Source: Metallyticus violacea (lineage: Eukaryota; Arthropoda; Insecta; Mantodea; Metallyticidae). Taken from it: a stretch of DNA of 64,000 bases. The stretch is taken from the NCBI GenBank assembly GCA_030762175.1, contig CM060834.1:63531501-63595500 (forward strand), written 5' to 3'. Made by a program: the position numbers and the translations under genes. The notes below the pieces were generated by a model. It did not search any database. It was given only the letters and a program-made list of their open reading frames with translations, and was not told the DNA's origin. Shown here piece after piece: positions 13,446-23,452 of the stretch (within the stretch, counting starts at the first letter, position 1; each line of letters starts with the position of its first letter).

Positions 13446-14975
13446 CGAAGTTTGGAAACTTCGTTAGAATCACTTTTTTCCCGTTCTTATGTGAGATAAC
13501 TGGTTCTCTTTCCTTATACTAGTTTGATAGCCTCAGAAAAGGATATAATGCGCAAAGAATCTCGAAAAGAAAAAAGTTTTTTTTCGAAGTTTGGAAACTT
13601 CGTTTGAATCACTTTTTTTTCCGTTCTTATTTGAGATAACTGGTTCTCTTTCATTATATTAGTTTGATAGCGTCAGTAAAGCATATTATGCGCTAAGAAT
13701 CTGGAAAAGAAAAAAAAATTTTTGCGAAGTTTGGAAACTTCGTTAGAATCACTTTTTTCCGTTCTTATTTGAGATAACTGGTTCTCTTTCATTATACTAG
13801 TTTGATAGCCTCAGTAAAGCATATTATGCGCAAAGAATCTCGAAAAGAAAAAAAAATTTTTTCGAAGTTTGGAAACGTCGTTTGAATCACTTTTTCCGTT
13901 CTTATTTGAGATTACTGGTTCTCTTTCATTATAGTAATTTGATAGCCTCAGAAAAGCATATTATGCGCAAAGAATCTCGAAAAGAAAAAAGTTTTTTTTC
14001 GAAGTTTGGAAACTTCTTTAGAATCACTTTTTTTCCGTTCTTATTTGAGATAAGTGGTTCTCTTTCATTATACTAGTTTGATAGCCTCAGAAAATCATAT
14101 TATGCGCAAAGAATCTGGAAAAGAAAAAAAATTATTTTCGAAGTTTGGAAACTTCGTTAGAATCACTTTTTTTCCGTTCTTAATTGAGATAACTGGTTCT
14201 CTTTCATTATACTAGTTTGATAGCCTCAGTAAAGCATATTATGCGCAAAGAATATCGAAAAGAATAAGGTTTTTTTTTTGAAGTTTGGAAACTTCGTTTG
14301 AATCACTTTTTTTCCGTTCTTATTTGAGATAACTGGTTCTCTTTCATTATACTAGTTTGATAGGCTCAGTAAAGCATATTATGCGCAAAGAATCTCGAAA
14401 AGAAAAAAAATTTTTTCGAAGTTTGGAATCGTCGTTTGAATCACTTTTTTCCGTTCTTATTTGAGATTACTGGTTCTCTTTCATTATACTAGTTTGATAG
14501 CCTCAGCAAAGCATATTATGCGCAAAGAATCTCGAAAAGAAAAAAATTTTTTTCGAAGTTTGGAAACTTCTTTAGAATCACTTTTTTCCCGTTCTTATTT
14601 GAGATAACTGGTTCTCTTTCAATATACTAGTTTGATAGCCTCAGAAAATCATATTATGCGCAAAGAATCTGGAAAAGAAAAAAAATTATTTTCGAAGTTT
14701 GGAAACTTCGTTAGAATCACTTTTTTTCCGTTCTTAATTGAGATAACTGGTTCTCTTTCATTATACTAGTTTGATAGCTGTAGAAAAGGATATTATGCGC
14801 AAAGAATCTCGAAAAGAAAAAAAAATGTTTTTCGAAGTTTGGAAACTTCATTAGAATAACTTTTTTTCCGTTCTTATTCGAGATAACTGGTTCTCTTTCA
14901 TTATAATAGTTTGATAGCCTCAGAAAAGCATATTATTCGCAAAGAATCTCGAAAAGAAAAAAATTTTTTTCGAAG
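13446..14975 (+). repeat. K block, copy 2, with four-monomer insert
   Basis: Matches 4715-5690 at offset 8731 up to about 14.21 kb. The final GCTGTAGAAAAGG marker, however, is at 14779, an offset of 9285, so 554 bp (four monomers) have been added between about 14.22 and 14.77 kb. The added monomers carry GAATAAGG, GATAGGCTC, GGAATCGTCG and CAGCAAAGC, markers otherwise typical of the H unit. Confidence 0.7.
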
Positions 14976-15242
14976 TTTGGAAACTATTTTTGGAATCACT
15001 TTTTTTCCGTTCTTATTCGAGATAACTGGTTCGCTTTCATTATACTAATTTGATAGCCTCAGAAAAGCATATTATGCGCAAAGAATCTCGAAAAGAAAAA
15101 AAAATTTTTTTGTAGTTTGGAAACTTCATTAGAATCACTTTTTTTCCGTTCTTATTTGAGATAACTGGTTCTCTTTCATTATACTAGTTTGATAGCCTCA
15201 GTAAAGCATATGATGCGGAAAGAATCTCGAAAAGAAAAAAAA

Positions 15243-15264
15243 TTTTTCTAAGGAAAATTTTTTT
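15243..15264. other. Inverted-fragment scar, copy 2
   Basis: Same 22 bases as at 11069-11090, again between an ATGATG-tailed TGTAG monomer and a GAAGTTTTG monomer. This copy shows that the rearranged junction has spread as part of a larger amplified block. Confidence 0.8.
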
Positions 15265-16959
15265 CGAAGTTTTGAAACTTCGTTAGAATCACTTTTTTTC
15301 CGTTCTTATTTGAGATAACTGGTTCTCTTTCATTATACTAGTTTGATAGCCTCAGTAAAGCATATTATGCGCAAAGAATCTCGAAAAGAAAAAAATTTTT
15401 TTTCGAAGTTTGGAAACGTCGTTTGAATCACTTTTTTCCGTTCTTATTTGAGATTACTGCTTCTCTTTCATTATAGTAGTTTGATAGCCTCAAAAAAGCA
15501 TATTATGCTCAAAGAATCTCGAAAAGAAAAAAATTTTTTTTCGAAGTTTGGAAACGTCGTTTGAATCACTTTTTTCCGTTCTTATTTGAGATTACTGGTT
15601 CTCTTTCATTATAGTAGAATGATAGCCTCAGAAAAGCATATTATGCACAAAGAATATCGAAAAGAAAAAATTTTTTTTGGAAGTTTGGAAACTTCGTTAG
15701 AATCACTTTTATTCCGTTCTTATTTGAGATAACTGGTTCTCTTTCATTATACTAGTTTGATAGCCTCAGAAAAGCATATTATGCGCAAAGAATCTCGAAA
15801 AGAAAAAAAGTTTTTTTTCGAAGTTTGGAAACTTCGTTTGAATCACTTTTTTTCCTTTCTTATTTGAGATAACTGGTTCTCTTTCATTATACTAGTTTGA
15901 TAGCCTCAGCAAAGCATATTATGCACAAAGAATCTCGAAAAGAAAAAAGTTTTTTTTCGAAGTTTGGAAACTTCGTTTGAATCACTTTTTTTCCGTTCTA
16001 ATTTGAGATAACTGGTTCTCTTTCATTATACTAGTTTGATAGCCTCAGTAAAGCATATTATGCGCAAAGAATTTGAAAAGAAAAAAATTTTTTTTCGAAG
16101 TTTGGAAACTTCATTAGAATCACTTTTTTCCGTTCTTATTCGAGATATCTGGTTCTCTTTCATTATACTAGTTTGATAGCTGTAAAAAAGGATATTATGC
16201 GCAAAGAATCTCGAAAAGAAAAAAAAAAATTTTTCTAAGTTTGGAAACTTCATTAGAATAACTTTTTTTCCGTTCTTATTCGAGATAACTGGTTCTCTTT
16301 CATTATACTAGTTTGATAGCCTCAGAAAAGCATATTATGCGCAAAGAATCTCGAAAAGAAAAAATTTTTTTTCGAAATTTGGAAACTACATTAGAATCAC
16401 TTTTTTTTCGTTCTTATTCGAGATAACTGGTTCGCTTTCATTATACTAATTTGATAGCCTCAGAAAAGCATATTATGCGCAAAGAATCTCGAAAAGAAAA
16501 AAAATTTTTTTTGTAGTTTGGAAACTTCGTTAGAATCACTTTTTTTCCGTTCTAATTTGAGATAACTGGTTCTCTTTCATTATACTAGTTTGATAGCCTC
16601 AGTAAAGCATATGATGCGCAAAGAATCTCGAAAAGAAAAAAAATTTTTTTCGAAGTTTGGAAACGTCGTTTGAATCACTTTTTTCGTTCTTATTTGAGAT
16701 TACTGCTTCTCTTTCATTATAGTAGTTTGATAGCCTCAGAAAAGCATATTATGCTCAAAGAATCTCGAAAAGAAAAAAAATTTTTTTCGAAGTTTGGAAA
16801 CGTCGTTTGAATCACTTTTTTCCGTTCTTATTTGAGATTACTGGTTCTCTTTCATTATAGTAGAATGATAGCCTCAGAAAAGCATATTATGCACAAAGAA
16901 TATCGAAAAGAAAAAAAAATTTTTTGGAAGTTTGGAAACTTCGTTAGAATCACTTTCAT

Positions 16960-17665
16960 TCCGTTCTTATTTGAGATAACTGGTTCTCTTTCATTATACT
17001 AGTTTGATAGCCTCAGAAAAGCATATTATGCGCAAAGAATCTCGAAAAGAAAAAAAATTTTTTTCGAAGTTTGGAAACGTCGTTTGAATCACTTTTTCCG
17101 TTCTTATTTGAGATTACTGCTTCTCTTTCATTATAGTAGTTTGATAGCCTCAGAAAAGCATATTATGCGCAAAGAATCTCGAAAAGAAAAAAAAATTTTT
17201 TTGTAGTTTGGAAACTTCGTTAGAATCACTTTTTTTCCGTTCTTATTTGAGATAACTGGTTCTCTTTCATTATACTAGTTTGATAGCCTCAGTAAAGCAT
17301 ATGATGCGCAAAGAATCTCGAAAAGAAAAAAAATTTTCCTAAGGAAAATTTTTTTCGAAGTTTTGAAACTTCGTTAGAATCACTTTTTTTCCGTTCTTAT
17401 TTGAGATAACTGGTTCTCTTTCATTATACTAGTTTGATAGCCTCAGTAAAGCATATTATGCGCAAAGAATCTCGAAAAGAAAAAAAATTTTTTTCGAAGT
17501 TTGGAAACGTCGTTTGAATCACTTTTTTCCGTTCTTATTTGAGATTACTGGTTCTCTTTCATTATAGTAGAATGATAGCCTCAGAGAAGCATATTATGCA
17601 CAAAGAATATCGAAAAGAAAAAAAAAATTTTTGGAAGTTTGGAAACTTCGTTAGAATCACTTTCA
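16960..17665 (+). repeat. Extra 707-bp segment in copy A
   Basis: Between 16181 and 17665 copy A is 707 bp longer than copy B (34074-34851), and also longer than the 12.0-kb unit (offset jump 4173 to 4880). 707 equals five monomers plus the 15 bases of the scar it contains. The segment resembles 10.78-11.1 kb. The exact edges are uncertain within about one monomer, since CTTTCATTCC occurs on both sides (about 16955 and 17661). Confidence 0.7.
17327..17355. other. Inverted-fragment scar, copy 3; perfect 29-bp palindrome
   Basis: A7, TTTTCCT, central A (17341), AGGAAAA, T7: two 14-base arms that are exact reverse complements. It differs from the copies at 11.07 and 15.25 kb by one T-to-C change (17338), which removes their only mismatch. 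It lies inside the 707-bp segment missing from copy B. Confidence 0.85.
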
Positions 17666-18464
17666 TTCCGTACTTATTTGAGATAACTGGTTCTCTTTCA
17701 TTATACTAGTTTGATAGCCTCAGAAAAGCATATTATGCGCAAAGAATCTCGAAAAGAAAAAAAATTTTTTTCGAAGTTTGTAAACGTCGTTTGAATCACT
17801 TTTTCCGTTCTTATTTGAGATTACTGCTTCTCTTTCATTATAGTAGTTTGATAGCCTCAGAAAAGCATATTATGCTCAAAGAATCTCGAAAAGAAAAAAA
17901 ATTTTTTTCGAAGTTTGGAAACGTCGTTTGAATCACTTTTTTCCGTTCTTATTTGAGATTACTGGTTCTCTTTCATTATAGTAGAATGATAGCCTCAGAA
18001 AAGCATATTATGCACAAAGAATATCGAAAAGAAAAAAAATTTTTTTGGAAGTTTGGAAACTTCGTTAGAATCACTTTTATTCCGTTCTTATCTGAGATAA
18101 CTGGTTCTCTTTCATTATACTAGTTTGATAGCCTGAGAAAAGCATATTATGCGCAAAGAATCTCGAAAAGAAAAAAAGTTTTTTTTCGAAGTTTGGAAAC
18201 TTCGTTTGAATCACTTTTTTTCCGTTCTTATTTGAGATAACTGGTTCTCTTTCATTATACTAGTTTGATAGCCTCAGGAAAGCATATTATGCACAAAGAA
18301 TCTCGAAAAGAAAAAATTTTTTTTTCGAAGTTTGGAAACTTTGTTTGAATGACTTTTTTTCCGTTCTTATTTGAGATAACTGGTTCTCTTTCATTATACT
18401 AGTTTGATAGCCTCAGTAAAACATATTATGCGCAAAGAATATGGAAAAGAAAAAAAATTTTTTT

Positions 18465-19570
18465 CGAAGTTTGGAAACTTCGTTAGAATCACTTTTTTCC
18501 CGTTCTTATGTGAGATAACTGGTTCTCTTTCCTTATACTAGTTTTATAGCCTCAGAAAAGGATATTATGCGCAAAGAATCTCGAAAAGAAAAAAGTTTTT
18601 TTTCGAAGTTTGGAAACTTCGTTTGAATCACTTTTTTTTCCGTTCTTATTTGAGATAACTGGTTCTCTTTCATTATATTAGTTTGATAGCGTCAGTAAAG
18701 CATATTATGCGCTAAGAATCTGGAAAAGAAAAAAAATTTTTTTCGAAGTTTGGAAACTTCGTTAGAATCACTTTTTTCCGTTCTTATTTGAGATAACTGG
18801 TTCTCTTTCATTATACTAATTTGATAGCCTCAGTAAAGCATATTATGCGCAAAGAATCTCGAAAAGAAAAAAAAAATTTTTCGAAGTTTTGAAACGTCGT
18901 TTGAATCACTTTTTCCGTTCTTATTTGAGATTACTGGTTCTCTTTCATTATAGTAATTTGATAGCCTCAGCAAAGCATATTATGCGCAAAGAATCTCGAA
19001 AAGAAAAAAGTTTTTTTTCGAAGTTTGGAAACTTCTTTAGAATCACTTTTTTTCCGTTCTTATTTGAGATAAGTGGTTCTCTTTCATTATACTAGTTTGA
19101 TAGCCTCAGAAAATCATATTATGCGCAAAGAATCTGGAAAAGAAAAAAAATTATTTTCGAAGTTTGGAAACTTCATTAGAATCACTTTTTTTCCGTTCTT
19201 AATTGAGATAACTGGTTCTCTTTCATTATACTAGTTTGATAGCCTCAGTAAAGCATATTATGCGCAAAGAATATCGAAAAGAATAAGGTTTTTTTTTTGA
19301 AGTTTGGAAACTTCGTTTGAATCACTTTTTTTCCGTTCTTATTTGAGATAACTGGTTCTCTTTCATTATACTAGTTTGATAGGCTCAGTAAAGCATATTA
19401 TGCGCAAAGAATCTCGAAAAGAAAAAAAATTTTTTCGAAGTTTGGAATCGTCGTTTGAATCACTTTTTTCCGTTCTTATTTGAGATTACTGGTTCTCTTT
19501 CATTATACTAGTTTGATAGCCTCAGCAAAGCATATTATGCGCAAAGAATCTCGAAAAGAAAAAAATTTTT
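18465..19570 (+). repeat. K block, copy 3
   Basis: Matches 13446 onward at offset 5019 until about 19.57 kb, where TTCGTTAG replaces the TTCTTTAG of 14.56 kb. It includes TATGTGAG, TAGCGTCAG, ACTTTTTCCG, AAATCATATT, GAATAAGG and GGAATCGTCG monomers in order. It leads into H-like monomers at 19.6-20.38 kb. Confidence 0.7.
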
Positions 19571-22438
19571 TTCGAAGTTTGGAAACTTCGTTAGAATCAC
19601 TTTTTTTCCGTTCTTATTTGAGATAACTGGTTCTCTTTCATTATACTAGTTTGATAGCCTCAGTAAAGCATATTATGCGCAAAGAATCTGGAAAAGAAAA
19701 AAAATTTTTTTCGAAGTTTGGAAACGTCGTTTTAATCACTTTTTTCCGTTCTTATTTGAGATTACTGGTTCTCTTTCATTATAGTAGTTTGATAGCCTCA
19801 GAAAAGCATATTATGCACAAAGAATCTCGAAAAGAAAAAAAATTTTTTTCGAAGTTTGGACACTTCGTTAGAATCACTTTTTTTCCGATCTTATTTGAGA
19901 TAACTGGTTCTCTTTCATTATACTAGTTTGAAAGCCTCAGCAAAGCATATTATGCGCAAAGAATCTCGAAAAGAAAAAAAATTTTATTCGAAGTTTAGAA
20001 ACTTCGTTAAAATCACTTTTTTTCCGTTCTTATTTGAGATAACTGGTTCTCTTTCATTATACTAATTTGATAGCCTCAGCAAAGCATATTATGCGCAAAG
20101 AATCCCGAAAAGAAAAAAAATTTTTTTCGAAGTTTGGAAACTTCGTTAGAATCACTTTTTTTCCGTTCTTATTTGAGATAACTGGTTCTCTTTCATTATA
20201 CTAGTTTGATAGGCTCAGTAAAGCATATTATGCGCAAAGAATCTCGAAAAGAAAAAAATTTTTTTTCGAAGTTTGGAAACTTTGTTTGAATGACTATTTT
20301 TCCGTTCTTATTTGAGATAACTGGTTCTCTTTCATTATACTAGTTTGATAGCCTCAGAAAAGCATATTATGCGCAAAGAATCTTGAAAAGAAAAAAAATT
20401 ATTTTCGAAGTTTGGAAACTTCGTTAGAATCACTTTTTTTCCGTTCTTAATTGAGATAACTGGTTCTCTTTCATTATACTAGTTTGATAGCCTCAGTAAA
20501 GCATATTATGCGCAAAGAATCTCGAAAAGAAAAAAGTTTTTTTTTGAAGTTTGGAAACTTCGTTTGAATCACTTTTTTTCCGTTCTTATTTGAGATAACT
20601 GGTTCTCTTTCATTATACTAGTTTGATAGGCTCAGTAAAGCATAATATGCGCAAAGAATCTCGAAAAGAAAAAAAAATTTTTCGAAGTTTGGAATCGTCG
20701 TTTGAATCACTTTTTTCCGTTCTTATTTGAGATTACTGGTTCTCTTTCATTATAGTAGTTTGATAGCCTCAGAAAAGCATATTATGCACAAAGAATCTCG
20801 AAAAGAAAAAAAATTTTTTTCGAAGTTTGGACACTTCGTTAGAATCACTTTTTTTCCGATCTTATTTGAGATAACTGGTTCTCTTTCATTATACTAGTTT
20901 GATAGCCTCAGCAAAGCATATTATGCGCAAAGAATCTCGAAAAGAAAAAAAATTTTTTTCGAAGTTTGGAAACTTCGTTAGAATCACTTTTTTTCCGATC
21001 TTATTTGAGATAACTGGTTCTCTTTCATTATACTAGTTTGATAGTCTCAGCAAAGCATATTATGCCCAAAGAATATGGAAAAGAAAAAAAATTTTTTTCG
21101 AAGTTTGGAAACTTCGTTAGAATCACTTTTTTTCCGTTCTTATGTGACATAACTGGTTCTCTTTCGTTATACTAGTTTGATAACTTCAGAAAAGGATATT
21201 ATGCGCAAAGAATCTCGAAAAGAAAAAAGTTTTTTTTCGAAGTTTGGAAACTTCGTTTGAATCACTTTTGTTTCCGTTCTTATTTGAGATAACTGGTTCT
21301 CTTTCATTATATTAGTTTGATAGCGTCAGTAAAGCATATTATGCGCAAAGAATCTGGAAAAGAAAAAAAATTTTTTTCGAAGTTTGGAAACTTCGTTAGA
21401 ATCACTTTTTTCCGTTCTTATTTGAGATAACTGGTTCTCTTTCATTATACTAGTTTGATAGCCTCAGTAAAGCATATTATGCGCAAAGAATCTCGAAAAG
21501 AAAAAATTTTTTTTTCGAAGTTTGGAAACGTCGTTTGAATCACTTTTTCCGTTCTTATTTGAGATTACTGGTTCTCTTTCATTATAGTAGATTGATAGCC
21601 TCAGAAAAGCATATTATGCGCAAAGAATCTCGAAAAGAAAAAAGTTTTTTTTCGAAGTTTGGAAACTTCTTTAGAATCACTTTTTTTCCGTTCTTATTTG
21701 AGATAACTGGTTCTCTTTCATTATACTAGTTTGATAGCCTCAGTAAAGCATATTATGCGCAAAGAATCTCGAAAAGAATAAGGTTTTTTTTTGAAGTTTG
21801 GAAACTTCGTTTGAATCACTTTTTTTCCGTTCTTATTTGAGATAACTGGTTCTCTTTCATTATACTAGTTTGATAGGCTCAGTAAAGCATATTATGCGCA
21901 AAGAATCTCGAAAAGAAAAAAAATTTTTTCGAAGTTTGGAATCGTCGTTTGAATCACTTTTTTCCGTTCTTATTTGAGATTACTGGTTCTCTTTCATTAT
22001 ACTAGTTTGATAGCCTCAGCAAAGCATATTATGCGCAAAGAATCTCGAAAAGAAAAAAAAATTTTTCGAAGTTTGGAATCGTCGTTAGAATCACTTTTTT
22101 TCCGTTCTTATTTGAGATAACTGGTTCTCTTTCATTATACTAGTTTGATAGCCTCAGTAAAGCATATTATGCGCAAAGAATCTGGAAAAGAAAAAAAATT
22201 GTTTTCGAAGTTTGGAAACGTCGTTTTAATCACTTTTTTCCATTCTTATTTGAGATTACTGATTCTCTTTCATTATAGTAGTTTGATAGCCTCAGAAAAG
22301 CATATTATGCACAAAGAATCTCGAAAAGAAAAAAAATTTTTTTCGAAGTTTGGACACTTCGTTAGAATCACTTTTTTTCCGATCTTATTTGAGATAACTG
22401 GTTCTCTTTCATTATACTAGTTTGATAGCCTCAGCAAA

Positions 22439-22449
22439 GCATATTATGC
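22439..22449. other. Second dyad GCATATTATGC (example)
   Basis: GCATA and TATGC are reverse complements around a single T. The element is present in most monomers. Class variants alter it, for example CATATGATGC in the class following TGTAG monomers, or TTATTCGC in rare ones. Function unknown. Confidence 0.75.
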
Positions 22450-22467
22450 GCAAAGAATCTCGAAAAG

Positions 22468-22482
22468 AAAAAAAATTTTTTT
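22468..22482. other. A8T7 tract at monomer boundary (example)
   Basis: Eight A followed by seven T, preceded by GAAAAG and followed immediately by the 18-bp dyad. Equivalent tracts occur in nearly every monomer, with A5-10 and T5-9. Variants include AAAAAAG followed by T8 and, in one class, AATAAGG followed by T9. Long A/T tracts are known to be stiff, to resist nucleosome wrapping and to vary by replication slippage. A structural role in phasing chromatin on this array is inference. Confidence 0.85.
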
Positions 22483-23313
22483 CGAAGTTTGGAAACTTCG
22501 TTAGAATCTTTTTTTTTCCGTTCTTATTTGAGATAACTGGTTCTCTTTCATTATACTAGTTTGATAGCCTCAGCAAAGCATATTATGCGCAAAGAATCCC
22601 GAAAAGAAAAAAAATTTTTTTCGAAGTTTAGAAACTTCGTTAGAATCACTTTTTTTCCGTTCTTATTTGAGATAACTGGTTCTCTTTCATTATAGTAGTT
22701 TGATAGCCTCAGAAAAGCATATTATGCGCAAAGAATCTCGAAAAGAAAAAAGTTTTTTTTCGAAGTTTGGAAACTTCTTTAGAATCACTTTTTTTCCGTT
22801 CTTATTTTAGATAACTGGTTCTCTTTCATTATACTAGTTTGATAGCCTCAGTAAAGCATATTATGCGCAAAGAATCTGGAAAAGAAAAAAAATTATTTTC
22901 GAAGTTTGGAAACTTCGTTAGAATCACTTTTTTTCCGTTCTTAATTGAGATACCTGGTTCTCTTTCATTATACTAGTTTGATAGCCTCAGTAAAGCATAT
23001 TTTGCGCAAAGAATCTCGAAAAGAAAAAAGTTTTTTTTGAAGTTTGGAAACTTCGTTAGAATCACTTTTTTTCCGTTCTTATTTGAGATAACTGGTTCTC
23101 TTTCATTCTACTAGTTTGATAGGCTCAGTAAAGGATATTATGCGCAAAGAATCTCGAAAAGAAAAAAAAATTTTTCGAAGTTTGGAATCGTCGTTTGAAT
23201 CACTTTTTTCCGTTCTTATTTGAGATTACTGGTTCTCTTTCATTATACTAGTTTGATAGCCTCAGCAAAGCATATTATGCGCAAAGAATCTCGAAAAGAA
23301 AAAAAATTTTTTT

Positions 23314-23331
23314 CGAAGTTTGGAAACTTCG
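23314..23331. other. 18-bp dyad CGAAGTTTGGAAACTTCG, one per monomer
   Basis: CGAAGTTT and AAACTTCG are exact reverse complements separated by GG. Another perfect example is 22483-22500. The element begins directly after the A/T tract in each monomer. Several monomer classes break one arm: GTCG or AATCGTCG at the 3' arm, TGTAG or GGAAG at the 5' arm, GGACAC near the centre. Only some classes in each HOR therefore keep the perfect dyad. It could be a site for a dimeric DNA-binding protein or simply a sequence property; no binding protein can be named from sequence. Confidence 0.85.
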
Positions 23332-23452
23332 TTAGAATCACTTTTTTTCCGTTCTTATTTGAGATAACTGGTTCTCTTTCATTATACTAGTTTGATAGCC
23401 TCAGTAAAGCATATTATGCGCAAAGAATCTCGAAAAGAAAAAAATTTTTTTT
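23314..23452 (+). repeat. Representative satellite monomer (139 bp)
   Basis: This copy is close to the majority sequence. In order it carries the 18-bp dyad (23314-23331), TTAGAATCAC, a T7 run, CCGTTCTTATTTGAGATAAC, TGGTTCTCTTTCATTATACT, AGTTTGATAGCCTCAG, the short dyad GCATATTATGC (23409-23419), GCAAAGAATCTCGAAAAG and an A/T tract. Main class markers are the bases after GGAAAC (TTCGTTAG, GTCGTTTG, TTCATTAG, TTCCTTAG, TACATTAG, or AATCGTCG replacing AAACTTCG), ATAAC versus ATTAC, TACTAG versus TAGTAG, the base after CTCAG, and ATGCGC versus ATGCAC or ATGCTC. Confidence 0.95.

Larger units (their letters stand above)
12008..16180 (+). repeat. 30-monomer L/K unit
   Basis: Runs between GCTGTAAAAAAGG markers 4173 bp apart. 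Its first part matches the sequence starting at 16181: offset 4173, for example 12478 to 16651, then 4880 after an extra 707 bp, then 5019 after one extra monomer. It contains K block copy 2 and a second copy of the inverted-fragment scar. The correspondence with the 16.2-kb unit ends near 14.56 kb. Confidence 0.7.

Noticed and set aside
19651..19926. A 91-codon frame that recurs near-identically about nine times
   Set aside because: The apparent conservation follows the HOR copies exactly and extends through stop codons and non-coding phases, so it reflects DNA amplification and not protein constraint.
23314..23452. Promoter-like TATACT and TTGAGA elements in each monomer
   Set aside because: In 70% A+T DNA such matches are expected by chance, are repeated hundreds of times and have no downstream gene.
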